A program made the translations under genes and the position numbers. From Desulfocapsa sulfexigens (GTDB taxonomy: Bacteria; Desulfobacterota; Desulfobulbia; Desulfobulbales; Desulfocapsaceae), in the NCBI GenBank assembly GCA_015662865.1, contig DQTH01000207.1:1-35055 (forward strand): a DNA stretch of 35,055 nucleotides, read 5' to 3'. Under the pieces are notes generated by a model. The model was not told the DNA's origin. It searched no databases and was given only the letters and a program-made list of their open reading frames with translations. Position 1 is the first letter of the stretch, and every line of letters starts with the position of its first letter. Shown here one piece after another: positions 17,792-26,874 of this stretch.

Positions 17792-18580
17792 TTATAGTGG
17801 GAGTTCTCCGGCTTTGGTGCCTCTCGGGCTAATACCTATGGTATTATTGGTGCGAAGAACAAAATCAACTCTTCTGTTTTTTGCCATATTTTTCTCGTTG
17901 GTATTGGGAACGATTGGTCGGTCCGCTCCGTATCCGATTGCTGACATTCTGTCGAGTGGGAGCAGGTCGCTTCTTTTGAAAAAGCGCATGACCGAAACAG
18001 CCCTGTCAACAGAAAGGTTCCAGTTGCCAATCTTACGTTTGGAAACCGGGGTGTTGTCGGTGTGACCTTCTATTCGAAGACGCATTGGGAGAGGTCGTAT
18101 AATATCAGCAAGATTGCGCAGGGTAGGGTAAGCCGATGGGGAAACAGTTGCTGTTCCTTTTTTGAAAAGAACTGAATCTTTAATGCGAAGAATAATTGTA
18201 TCATCCTCTTTTTTTATCAGCTCTACATCTTCCGGTATGTTATCAGATTTCAATTGAGATTGTATGCGTTTATACACCTTTGATGACATTTCATTTTGAA
18301 TCGGCGAAAATTTTGATATGGGTGGAGAGGGAATTATCGGTATGGAAAATTTACTTGGTGCAGGCAATGAATGTGCACCAAAAGCACTCCTGATAGAGGC
18401 TGATGCTTCAGCAAATTTAACTTCTTCCATATTGGCCATCGAGAGCAGAAGTACGAAAAAGGTAAGTAGCAGGGTGACCAGATCGGCAAAGGTAGTCATC
18501 CATGCAGGTGCACCTTCCACACAGACACATTTGGGACATTTTACCTCTTCAACAGCTCCCTTTTTATCATCATCAGCCAT
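17792..18580 (-). CDS. motB: Flagellar motor stator protein MotB
   Basis: APAWMTTFADLVTLLLTFFVLLLSMAN plug/TM with conserved Asp; OmpA-like LRIEGHTDNTPVSKRKIGNWNLSVDRAVSVMRFF. Confidence 0.96.
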   Translation of the reverse strand: MADDDKKGAVEEVKCPKCVCVEGAPAWMTTFADLVTLLLTFFVLLLSMANMEEVKFAEASASIRSAFGAHSLPAPSKFSIPIIPSPPISKFSPIQNEMSSKVYKRIQSQLKSDNIPEDVELIKKEDDTIILRIKDSVLFKKGTATVSPSAYPTLRNLADIIRPLPMRLRIEGHTDNTPVSKRKIGNWNLSVDRAVSVMRFFKRSDLLPLDRMSAIGYGADRPIVPNTNEKNMAKNRRVDFVLRTNNTIGISPRGTKAGELPL

Positions 18581-18594
18581 GATTTCAGCCCCTG

Positions 18595-19359
18595 TTATTT
18601 AAACGTTGATTCTCTGAGTTTTGGGGGGATAAAGGCGAGAAGCTTCTGTTCCATGATTCTTGGATTTTCGCCAGATAAAATGGATTGCATACCTTCAATA
18701 ATAAGATTTTTTATAAGTTTTTCCGAAGCTGATCTGCTTTTTAGCTTACCGGCCATTGGAGCGCAGAATACATTGGCAAGAACAGCACCGTAAAGGGTGG
18801 TAAGAAGTGCCACTGCCATGGCAGGACCAATGGAATCCGGATCAGACATATTCATGAGCATTTGAACAAGTCCGATCAGAGTTCCAACCATCCCCATGGC
18901 AGGACCATACGCAGCAAGGGACGTGAAAATATCCTGTCCTTTGTCGTGACGTTCTGCTAGATATTCGAGTTCTGTGGTAAGCATTGCTTTTAAGGTGTCG
19001 GGTTCCTGGCCGTCCACTGCCATCTGCATTGCCTTTACCAGAAAATCATCATCCACTGTGTCCATCATTCCCTGCAGAGACAAAATTCCTTCTTTTCTTG
19101 CTTTATTTGCAAATTCCATAAGTTGGACAATGAGACCGTAGGGGTCTTCATCCTTGTTAAGGATTGTCTTTTTTGCAATGGTAAAAGCGCCGAGAATATC
19201 TGATAAAGGATAATGGACAAGCGCTACTCCAATGGTTCCACCGAAAACAATCAGTCCCGATGGAACGTTTATAAATATACCAAGTGGTCCACCCTGAAGA
19301 ATGGCCATAAGCATCAGGCCACAAGCAAGAGCTAAACCAATTAATGTTCCAATATCCAA
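18595..19359 (-). CDS. motA: Flagellar motor stator protein MotA (PomA-like)
   Basis: MDIGTLIGLALACGLMLMAILQGG...; SLAAYGPAMGMVGTLIGLVQMLMNMSDPDSIGPAMAVALLTTLYGAVLAN. Confidence 0.95.
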   Translation of the reverse strand: MDIGTLIGLALACGLMLMAILQGGPLGIFINVPSGLIVFGGTIGVALVHYPLSDILGAFTIAKKTILNKDEDPYGLIVQLMEFANKARKEGILSLQGMMDTVDDDFLVKAMQMAVDGQEPDTLKAMLTTELEYLAERHDKGQDIFTSLAAYGPAMGMVGTLIGLVQMLMNMSDPDSIGPAMAVALLTTLYGAVLANVFCAPMAGKLKSRSASEKLIKNLIIEGMQSILSGENPRIMEQKLLAFIPPKLRESTFK

Positions 19360-19436
19360 AGAAAAATCCTCCGCTGCAGAAAATGAAATTTAAAAATGTA
19401 TAATTAATCTTATATTCTGGAGTTTTAAAAAACAAT

Positions 19437-19451
19437 GCAAAATATATTCCG
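19437..19451 (-). promoter_or_regulatory. Putative sigma-54 promoter for motAB-fliLMNOPQR
   Basis: Minus-strand CCGGAATATATTTTGCA: GG-N10-GC with good TTTTGCA -12 box; -24 box is a weaker match. Confidence 0.45.
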
Positions 19452-19537
19452 GATTTTAAAGGGTATATTGACGTTTTTTTCTTCGTGAATTAGCGCTACT
19501 TTTTGTCTGAATGACTGGGGAAAAGAGAGGAAAATAG

Positions 19538-19555
19538 GTGTCATATTTATGACAC
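19538..19555. promoter_or_regulatory. 18-bp dyad GTGTCATA-TT-TATGACAC, candidate activator site upstream of motA
   Basis: 8-bp perfect arms around 2 bp; contains TGTCA-N6-TGACA and TGT-N10-ACA; about 110-120 bp upstream of the predicted motA start site. Confidence 0.5.
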
Positions 19556-19586
19556 TTGGGGGTGGGGGCAGTGGAAAACACAGATG

Positions 19587-19633
19587 TGTGCTTTCATAGA
19601 TCTGATTTTATATGAAAAGTCTATGAAAGCACA
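19587..19633 (-). terminator. Strong hairpin downstream of flgE, likely terminator
   Basis: TGTGCTTTCATAGA / TCTATGAAAGCACA, perfect 14-bp arms, 19-nt loop, ~30 bp after flgE stop; short U run on the minus strand (TGTGTTTTCC). Confidence 0.6.
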
Positions 19634-19662
19634 TGGAAAACAGCAGGGAATTTAAGGTGGCC

Positions 19663-20991
19663 TTAGCGTTTAAGGTTGATCAGTTCCCCTAGCAGTTCAT
19701 CAACTGTAGTGATAATTTTTGAGTTGGCCTGAAAACCTCTTTGAACGGTGATCATTTTTACAAATTCCTGTCCCATATCAACGTTTGACTGTTCAAGAGA
19801 GCTTGTGAAAATTTTCCCAAGCTCTGGTCCTGGAAGACCGGTCCGGGCAGCACCTGAAACTTCGGTACCCACGAACATATTTGAGCCCACCAGTTCAAGT
19901 CCTCCAGGGTTGTTGAATTTTGCCAGAACAAGAGCTGCAATCTGTACCCGTTCGCCATTGGAATATGTTGCTTCAACGATACCGTCTGCATTAATCCCGA
20001 CATTTGTCAGGTTACCGGCTCCATAACCATTTTGATCCTGGGAGATTACAGTGGATTCGCTGTTGAACTGAGTGGTGTCAAATATTAAACTCAAGCCGGT
20101 GGGGGCAGATCCGTTTGCCCAGTCAATATCACCTGCTGCAATGAGACCCAAGCCGTTTGGCGCAGGGTTCGGAACCGGATTCGGAATGGGGTCGGCAAGA
20201 GGCGGATCCAACTGGCCATCTGGGCCAAAAGTTACCTGTCCACGAGGTGCTGCACCGGCGCCATCTCCCAATGGCACACCCGCATCGTCTTCAGCACTGA
20301 AATACCAGTCCCAGGTATTCTCCGCTCCGCCAGCTGCAGGATCCTGTTTCCTGAAGTAGAGTGTTACCAAATGAGGCTCACCAAGCGTATCATAGGTAGT
20401 TGTTGATGAGGAATAGTTGAAAGTAAGTGTATTGGCGGGATCAAATGCATCTGCTGCCGGAATGATATCTGTGTTTGAATCAAGGTTTGTTGTCAGGTTT
20501 ACGACATCTGTGACCTTGGCTGGAACCAACCCGACGTTCTGAACCTGTATATCCGTTGGGTCACCAGCGATAAGATTACCTTCAGCATCGTATGGTTTCC
20601 CTTGAACATGAAAACCTTCCGGGTTGACAAGATAACCATCTTCATCAAAACGAAATGCACCGGCCCGTGAGTACAAGGGCGTGTCGTTACCGACTTCTTT
20701 GAGTATGAAAAATCCTTCACCTTCGATGGCTACATCAGTATCAGATGCAGTGGATTCAAATGTACCCTGGCTGAAGACATTGTCAACTTTTGACATATTG
20801 ACTCCTCGTCCAACCTGGGATGTACCGCCTGAGCCGAAAATTGTAGAAGAGAGCATGTCTGAAAAAACTGATCTTGCGCCCTTAAACCCTATGGTGTTGG
20901 TGTTTGCAAGGTTGTTGCCCAGAACACTCATCGCCTGAGAGTTGGTGTTAAGACCACTGACGCCACTGTATAAAGCACTTGTAATGCCCAT
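19663..20991 (-). CDS. flgE: Flagellar hook protein FlgE
   Basis: MGITSALYSGVSGLNTNSQAMSVLGNNLANTNTIGFKGARSVFSDML...; C-terminal SLEQSNVDMGQEFVKMITVQRGFQANSKIITTVDELL. Confidence 0.97.
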   Translation of the reverse strand: MGITSALYSGVSGLNTNSQAMSVLGNNLANTNTIGFKGARSVFSDMLSSTIFGSGGTSQVGRGVNMSKVDNVFSQGTFESTASDTDVAIEGEGFFILKEVGNDTPLYSRAGAFRFDEDGYLVNPEGFHVQGKPYDAEGNLIAGDPTDIQVQNVGLVPAKVTDVVNLTTNLDSNTDIIPAADAFDPANTLTFNYSSSTTTYDTLGEPHLVTLYFRKQDPAAGGAENTWDWYFSAEDDAGVPLGDGAGAAPRGQVTFGPDGQLDPPLADPIPNPVPNPAPNGLGLIAAGDIDWANGSAPTGLSLIFDTTQFNSESTVISQDQNGYGAGNLTNVGINADGIVEATYSNGERVQIAALVLAKFNNPGGLELVGSNMFVGTEVSGAARTGLPGPELGKIFTSSLEQSNVDMGQEFVKMITVQRGFQANSKIITTVDELLGELINLKR

Positions 20992-21044
20992 AAGAATCCT
21001 CTGTCGTAGTTCTTTTGTTGGATTGAGAAGTTAATTCCGTCCTG

Positions 21045-21923
21045 CTATCCGGTAATCGAGTGCAGAATACGGTCAAGTTCAATCTGTTCTTCATCCGTGG
21101 GAGCAGATTCTTCGGTTGTTTCAGGTGACGTCCCTGTCACATTAGCAATGTTATCTTCTTCGAGTTCCAGATCTGATGATTCAATATTATCTTCTGATGA
21201 TTCATCATCGTTGTTGCTGCTAGAATAGGTACTTTGTGTTGGCTCATAAATGGAGATAATTGAACCTGAGCTGATTTCCGCACCTGCATAGGTGTAGAGT
21301 ACGGCATCGTTTGTCTCATCACTGAGATCTATTCCTGTGACTTGTGAACGCACAAGCGGTGAGACAGCAACAGTAGAATCTTCACCTGCAGCTGTTGCCT
21401 GAAGAACAATTTTAAATTTGCCGCCAGGAAGAGTATTTCCTTCATTGTCCAAACCGTTCCACTCAAGAAAATGATTACCTTTTTCAAGCTCAGTTGGATG
21501 GAGAATTGACACTGTTTTACCGCTATCATCCTGAATGGTTATAGTAACAGAAGCAGCCTGACCATCGAGTTGATAACCTATACTTACCGGATCACCTTCA
21601 AAGGTGAAATCGCCGTCAGTGTAGGTGACATCTTTACCGAGAAGAGTCATGGTAGCATATTTGTCACTGTTCTTTTGGCTACTTACCAGACCTTCAACGC
21701 TTTTATTTAAATTCTGTAACTGTTCAAGCGAACTGAATTCTGTCAACTGGGATGTGAATTCTGTTGCATCTTCAGGGTTCAGGGGATCTTGATTTTTCAT
21801 CTGGGCAACAAGAAGAGTTAGAAAATCTTCTTTTCCCATAATGTCTTTCTCTGAATCAGACTTGTATTCAGGGGTCGAATTCGGAACACTGGGAGTCGTG
21901 AAAATTTCTGATATATCTGTCAT
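21045..21923 (-). CDS. flgD: Flagellar hook cap/assembly protein FlgD
   Basis: MGKEDFLTLLVAQMKNQDPLNPEDATEFTSQLTEFSSLEQLQNLN; Tudor/FnIII-like middle region. Confidence 0.95.
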   Translation of the reverse strand: MTDISEIFTTPSVPNSTPEYKSDSEKDIMGKEDFLTLLVAQMKNQDPLNPEDATEFTSQLTEFSSLEQLQNLNKSVEGLVSSQKNSDKYATMTLLGKDVTYTDGDFTFEGDPVSIGYQLDGQAASVTITIQDDSGKTVSILHPTELEKGNHFLEWNGLDNEGNTLPGGKFKIVLQATAAGEDSTVAVSPLVRSQVTGIDLSDETNDAVLYTYAGAEISSGSIISIYEPTQSTYSSSNNDDESSEDNIESSDLELEEDNIANVTGTSPETTEESAPTDEEQIELDRILHSITG

Positions 21924-21975
21924 TGTTTTAATCCTTTAAGACGGAAACTCTTTCTTTGAGTTTTTACTGGTCGGG

Positions 21976-23406
21976 TCAAGCTTTAACATTGACACCAGAT
22001 TCTTCTTCGTCACTGTCTTCTGCATCTTCCTGTGAATTTAATAGAGCCTCAAAGGAATCTGTTTTTGATGAAAGAGAACTGTTTGATGACGTAAATTCAG
22101 ACTGTTGTTGTGACTGAAACTGTTCCTGAAACAATTCACTCTGATTACTGCTGTCTCCTTCCATGGTGATCTCAAAAGCATCAACGCTAAAACCCTGGTT
22201 TTCCAGTATAGTTTTGAGACGAGGCATATGTTTTTCCAGTGTTTCAAGTACCTGTTGGCTTTGGGCAACTATGTTTGCTTTTATTGAATCGTTGTTGACA
22301 AGGATGTCAATTTTCAGAGCACCAAGCTCAGCAGGGTGGAGTTGCATGGTAAGTTTGCTTGTCTGCAGCCTGGGATTTACGTTAAATCGTTGAATTAGAT
22401 TATTGACAATTTCTTTTTCAGGGACCGGAAGCTCTGCACCAGGTGAAAATTTACCTTCAACACTTGTTGTCTGTGTAGTCGTGGAGGTGTTCAGTGTAAG
22501 CTGTTGACCAAAGGCTGATTCTCCAGGTTTTGCTTCAGGGGCAGTTGTCGTTGTCGTCTGATTTGCAATCTGGGTACTATTTTTGTCCTGTTGTTCAGTT
22601 CCTTTCTGTTCACTGTTATTATTCTGGAATTGTTCTCCACCATCATTTGATGATTTGTCCAGTTTGGCGCTTAAATACTGTTCGGATACATCCTGTCTTG
22701 AGCTATCAAGCTTTGTCGTCTTTTGGGCAGCAGTACTGATTTCTTCTATGGGGCTAAGGGGTACACCAACTTGTCTTGATTGTATTTCACCGTTTTCAAT
22801 GTCTGTAACAAGAGGATTTGAAAGGTTTTGCAGATTTGCCATCTCGTCCATGTCAGTGGAAATTGTTTCCCCGGTGCCTGAAATGACGATTGTTCCCTTG
22901 TTGCTGTTCTGGTCAAGTATTTGTTGGATTTGCTGAAGTAGAATGTTTTCAACTTGGGTGGGGGCACCTGGCTCGTTTGTAATGCCAGGCTGAGCAACAG
23001 AGAGAGGAGATTCCTGTTGCTGAAGTACAGGCAAATTTCCCCCTGCAGTTACCACAGAAGCAGACATTTGTGTTTGAACTGATAGTTCCGATGTGACGAT
23101 TGTTTCACTGACTGAAAGTGCAACCTGCCCTGTGGGAACAAACTCATTGGCTATGAACGATGTTTCATTGGGAAGAAAAGGTTCAATCTCTCTATCGTTG
23201 GCACCCAAATTAGCGGCAAGGTTGAAGCTATTGTTTTCAATTTCTTCTGAAAGTTCCTGTGGATTGTCATCCTGATCGATGCTGGTAATAGCTTCATCCA
23301 ATAGAGGTGAGAATTCTCCATCACCCTCATCCTGCACTGGAGAAATAGCTTGTGGTGTTTCCGGATTTGGTACCGGGACATTTGGATTTAGAAGAAATGT
23401 TTCCAT
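21976..23406 (-). CDS. fliK: Flagellar hook-length control protein FliK
   Basis: Low-complexity T/Q/S-rich N-terminus; C-terminal KLTMQLHPAELGALKIDILVNNDSIKANIVAQSQQVLETLEKHMPRLKTILENQGF. Confidence 0.93.
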   Translation of the reverse strand: METFLLNPNVPVPNPETPQAISPVQDEGDGEFSPLLDEAITSIDQDDNPQELSEEIENNSFNLAANLGANDREIEPFLPNETSFIANEFVPTGQVALSVSETIVTSELSVQTQMSASVVTAGGNLPVLQQQESPLSVAQPGITNEPGAPTQVENILLQQIQQILDQNSNKGTIVISGTGETISTDMDEMANLQNLSNPLVTDIENGEIQSRQVGVPLSPIEEISTAAQKTTKLDSSRQDVSEQYLSAKLDKSSNDGGEQFQNNNSEQKGTEQQDKNSTQIANQTTTTTAPEAKPGESAFGQQLTLNTSTTTQTTSVEGKFSPGAELPVPEKEIVNNLIQRFNVNPRLQTSKLTMQLHPAELGALKIDILVNNDSIKANIVAQSQQVLETLEKHMPRLKTILENQGFSVDAFEITMEGDSSNQSELFQEQFQSQQQSEFTSSNSSLSSKTDSFEALLNSQEDAEDSDEEESGVNVKA

Positions 23407-23413
23407 TCTAAAG

Positions 23414-24025
23414 TTACTCCACCTTAATTGTTGTAAATGTTGTACTGAGTTGAGATGCTTTCATCTTGTCCATTCGATCAAGAATTTTTGCAGCTGATTT
23501 AACTTTCATATTTGCAAGTAGATCTGCAGCAAGCTGCCCGTCAAGACTTGTCATGGCAAGAGCAGCTCTGTTCGGGGTCATCTTTGCATATATAAGACTT
23601 AGTTCTTTTATCTTTTTGAGTTCTTTTACATCTTTTTTCTGTAGTAATTTTTCTATCCTAGCCTGTGTTGCCTGTAATTCAGCAAGCTTTTCATCAAGTA
23701 GCTTAATCTTCTTATCGGCCTCCTCCTGGATAGTCTTTAGTTCCTTCTCTTTTAGAGCTAAAACTTTTTTCTCTTCCTCAAGGTTGTCACGCTCGTTCTG
23801 GAGTACAGTATACAACCGTCTCTCCTCAACAGATTTGAAACTTTTTTCTTTTTTCTCTTCATTCTTCTCCGGGTCTGCTTTTTCCGACGTATCCTTTTTT
23901 GTTTCGACTTTTGATGGTGAGGCAGGAGGGGTGTCCGTTTGTTTTTTTGCAAGGCTTTCGGATGTAGAAAATCCAACCAAAAGTAACAGTAGAATAGTAT
24001 GAATAAAGATGGCTCGGAGAGACAT
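23414..24025 (-). CDS. MotE-like protein (signal/TM, coiled coil, MgtE-N-like C-terminal domain)
   Basis: MSLRAIFIHTILLLLLVGFSTSESLA..., K/E-rich coiled coil, IYAKMTPNRAALAMTSLDGQLAADLLANMKVKSAAKILDRMD; between fliJ and fliK; start 24025 preferred. Confidence 0.8.
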   Translation of the reverse strand: MSLRAIFIHTILLLLLVGFSTSESLAKKQTDTPPASPSKVETKKDTSEKADPEKNEEKKEKSFKSVEERRLYTVLQNERDNLEEEKKVLALKEKELKTIQEEADKKIKLLDEKLAELQATQARIEKLLQKKDVKELKKIKELSLIYAKMTPNRAALAMTSLDGQLAADLLANMKVKSAAKILDRMDKMKASQLSTTFTTIKVE

Positions 24026-24059
24026 GGGAACTCCTTTATGGGTATTGGAAAGAATGATA

Positions 24060-24506
24060 CTAGTTTGCTTTTCTGTCATGATGGAGGATGGCTATTTCGT
24101 CGAGCATGGCTGCTTCCTGTTTTTCAAGATAGTCCTTCCATGTTTTGTTCTGTTGCTCTTTCAGGGAATCAAGTGTTTTGAACTCTCTGCTTTTTTCTAT
24201 GAGACGCTGGCGTTTCCTTTGAGTGACTTTATTTTTTTCCTGTAATGTTTTTTTTAGAAGTTGTATTTGCTTTTTCCCGTATTGTATTCGGTCTTCAAAT
24301 CGTGCCAGATCCTGGACAAATAATCCTTTTTTTTGTTCTGCATCCAGTTCTCTGATCAGATTTCCCTGCTCAATTTCTGCATTTTCAAGGTTTTTTACTG
24401 CACTTTCTTCAGCTATTCTTGCCTGAACAAATTGTTCCTGTGCCAGGTTTTCCTGGCGTTTTCTGAAGTTCAGTACAGAATCAAGTGAGAAAGGTGAAGG
24501 AGACAT
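24060..24506 (-). CDS. fliJ: Flagellar export chaperone FliJ
   Basis: FSLDSVLNFRKRQENLAQEQFVQARIAEESAVKNLENAE... coiled coil, downstream of fliI. Confidence 0.9.
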   Translation of the reverse strand: MSPSPFSLDSVLNFRKRQENLAQEQFVQARIAEESAVKNLENAEIEQGNLIRELDAEQKKGLFVQDLARFEDRIQYGKKQIQLLKKTLQEKNKVTQRKRQRLIEKSREFKTLDSLKEQQNKTWKDYLEKQEAAMLDEIAILHHDRKAN

Positions 24507-24653
24507 GGTTAAATCTGATTTAATTTACTCATTGAGAACCAATAGGTTTTTGTATGGCACTATAGGCTTAGTGAAATAGTAAATGTCGAGATCAATATGA
24601 AAAATATACAAATTCCGGATTGACGGGAGAAATTTATATTTCTCATGGGGTTG

Positions 24654-26015
24654 TCAGTTGTTTCTCTTGTCACTTTCCCTCCTGTTCTGCTCTTGCCTGG
24701 TATCTCCTTTTCGTTCACTGAGTAACATTCCCAAAGATTCTATTGTCTTTTTTAGCGGTGTCGTTTCATCATAGCCCTGGCGTAAGAAAGAATTTATTGA
24801 ATCGATTTTTTGAATAGCAAAATCAATTTTCGGGTTTGATCCCTTAACGTATGCTCCTATATTTATAAGATCCTCAGCTTCGTTATAGGTAGCCAGAACA
24901 TTACGGGCTCGTCCTGCCAGCTCAATGTGCCTGGAGTGGGTGACTTGACGCATGATGCGACTTGCAGAGTTCATTACGTCAATTGCGGGATAATGGTTTT
25001 TTGCTGCAAGTGCACGGGAGAGAACAATATGACCATCAAGTATTGATCGTACAGAATCGGCTACCGGCTCATTCATGTCATCACCGTCAACCAGAACTGT
25101 ATAGAGGCCGGTTATTGATCCCTGTCCTGTAAATCTTCCTGCACGCTCAAGGAGTTTTGGCAGGGTAGCAAAAACAGAAGGAGTGTATCCTTTGGTGGTG
25201 GGAGGTTCTCCTACGGCCAGGCCGATTTCTCTCATGGCCATTGCAAAACGGGTAACGGAGTCCATCATCAGGAGAACGTTTTTCCCTTTTTTGCAGAAGT
25301 ATTCCGCTATGGATGTGGCAACAAATGCTCCACGCATTCTGAGAAGGGGTGACTGGTCAGAAGTTACAACCACAATAACAGATCGGGCAAGGCCTTCCTT
25401 TCCAAGGTCATTCTCTATGAACTCCCTTACTTCTCTGCCACGCTCTCCAATGAGAGCAATTACATTAATATCAGCACGTGCATATCTTGCCATCATGCCA
25501 AGTAAAACGCTTTTTCCTACGCCCGAGCCTGCCATGATCCCCATGCGCTGGCCCATTCCGCAGGTGAGCAGACCATTGATCGCCCGAATACCAAGATCCA
25601 GTGCCTCATTGATGTTTTGTCGATCCATGGGGCCTGGTGGAAGAGAATAGATATGCTTTTCCTCTTCAAGAAGCGGAGCCGGCTGCCCATCAAGGGGCTC
25701 TTCCATGGCATCAATTACCCTGCCCAGGAGGTTGGGACCAACTTTAATGGTTGCACTTGGTTTGATTACCCTGATTTTACTACCGGGCCCAAGCCCCCGA
25801 AGTTCACCCAGTGGCATAAGAAGAGCCCTTGAATCCTTGAATCCAACTATTTCAGCAAGAATTGGTTCTGAATCATCAAGTGGTGTGAGCTCACAGAGGG
25901 AACCAACCGAGGCATAAGGGCAATAGCCTTCAATGATTAAGCCTACGATTCGGGTAATCTTGCCCCAGATACGTATTGGGTGAATGTCTTCGATGGACCC
26001 TGCGTAAAGTGCCAT
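24654..26015 (-). CDS. fliI: Flagellum-specific ATPase FliI
   Basis: GIMAGSGVGKSVLLGMMARYA Walker A; ALIGERGREVREFIENDLG; VGEPPTTKGYTPSVFATLPKLLERAG. Confidence 0.98.
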   Translation of the reverse strand: MALYAGSIEDIHPIRIWGKITRIVGLIIEGYCPYASVGSLCELTPLDDSEPILAEIVGFKDSRALLMPLGELRGLGPGSKIRVIKPSATIKVGPNLLGRVIDAMEEPLDGQPAPLLEEEKHIYSLPPGPMDRQNINEALDLGIRAINGLLTCGMGQRMGIMAGSGVGKSVLLGMMARYARADINVIALIGERGREVREFIENDLGKEGLARSVIVVVTSDQSPLLRMRGAFVATSIAEYFCKKGKNVLLMMDSVTRFAMAMREIGLAVGEPPTTKGYTPSVFATLPKLLERAGRFTGQGSITGLYTVLVDGDDMNEPVADSVRSILDGHIVLSRALAAKNHYPAIDVMNSASRIMRQVTHSRHIELAGRARNVLATYNEAEDLINIGAYVKGSNPKIDFAIQKIDSINSFLRQGYDETTPLKKTIESLGMLLSERKGDTRQEQNRRESDKRNN

Positions 26016-26037
26016 ATAATGTGTTTATTTTTCGCTG

Positions 26038-26874
26038 TCAGCTGTTACTGGTCGTTTTTGATTCATCCTGGTGAGGAAGAGTCTCAGGAGTCATGATGGA
26101 ATCGTGAATGACTTTTATCTGGCTGGTCATGCTGGCATCAACTGTGCAGCATGTTGATTCCAGTTTGCATCCACCGCGTTCAATATTTGGGTCTGCTTGT
26201 AAAATAATGTTTTCAAGGCCGCTGATTGAACTGATTATTTCCTCTTTTTGTGACTTGACTACCTCTAAGTCAGCAGGGTTAATCTGAATTTGAAATTCAT
26301 CTGATTTAACTGCAAGGTGAATGGCATCCTGGATGGTGGCAATTATTGTTTCTTCCTGCTCTTTAACAGAATGGCGAATTATTCTTTCACTGATTGCCAG
26401 CACCAGTTCCTTCATCTCATCAGAACTGTTTTTGAGTATGGTTTCCCGTAATCGATCGAGCTCGTTGCACATACTGAGAAAGGTCTTTGCTATATTGTCA
26501 AGATCTTCCTCTGCCTGCTGCCTGCCTGCAGCAATTCCTGATGTAAAGGCATTTTCACGTATGGTTTCAATGTCGATCGCAGGTTCAGGCGGTTTGGGTT
26601 CTTCTGCAAAAGATTCTGAGGTGTCTTCCTGAGTATTGTCTAAAACAGGAGAATCTTCAGCATCTACTGGTAGTTCTGCCTCTGGCATGGGTGCTGGTGA
26701 GACAGTTTCGGGTGTTAACGGTTCTTTGATTATTTCGGGAACCGGCTCAGAAGTGGGTTGCTCCTCTTTAATAATAGAGCCCCAAACCGGTTCATTGCTG
26801 GCGGGTGCAGTTGATTCAAGAATTGCTTTAGGTTGAAAATTGCTGTTGGTTTTATAGAACCTAGACAAGCTCAT
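26038..26874 (-). CDS. fliH: Flagellar assembly protein FliH
   Basis: Acidic/Pro-rich N-terminus; VLAISERIIRHSVKEQEETIIATIQDAIHLAVKSDEFQIQINPADLEVV...ADPNIERGGCKLES; start 26874 gives a short overlap with fliG. Confidence 0.93.
   Translation of the reverse strand: MSLSRFYKTNSNFQPKAILESTAPASNEPVWGSIIKEEQPTSEPVPEIIKEPLTPETVSPAPMPEAELPVDAEDSPVLDNTQEDTSESFAEEPKPPEPAIDIETIRENAFTSGIAAGRQQAEEDLDNIAKTFLSMCNELDRLRETILKNSSDEMKELVLAISERIIRHSVKEQEETIIATIQDAIHLAVKSDEFQIQINPADLEVVKSQKEEIISSISGLENIILQADPNIERGGCKLESTCCTVDASMTSQIKVIHDSIMTPETLPHQDESKTTSNS

Noticed and set aside
23466-24002. 178-aa plus-strand ORF antisense to the motE-like gene
   Set aside because: Ser/Phe-rich antisense of a Lys/Glu coiled coil; an expected artefact.
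24553-24572. Plus-strand TGGCAC in the fliI-fliJ gap as a sigma-54 -24 box
   Set aside because: No TTGC -12 element at the required distance and no plus-strand gene follows.
25183-25650. 155-aa plus-strand ORF inside fliI
   Set aside because: Antisense shadow of the highly conserved ATPase gene.
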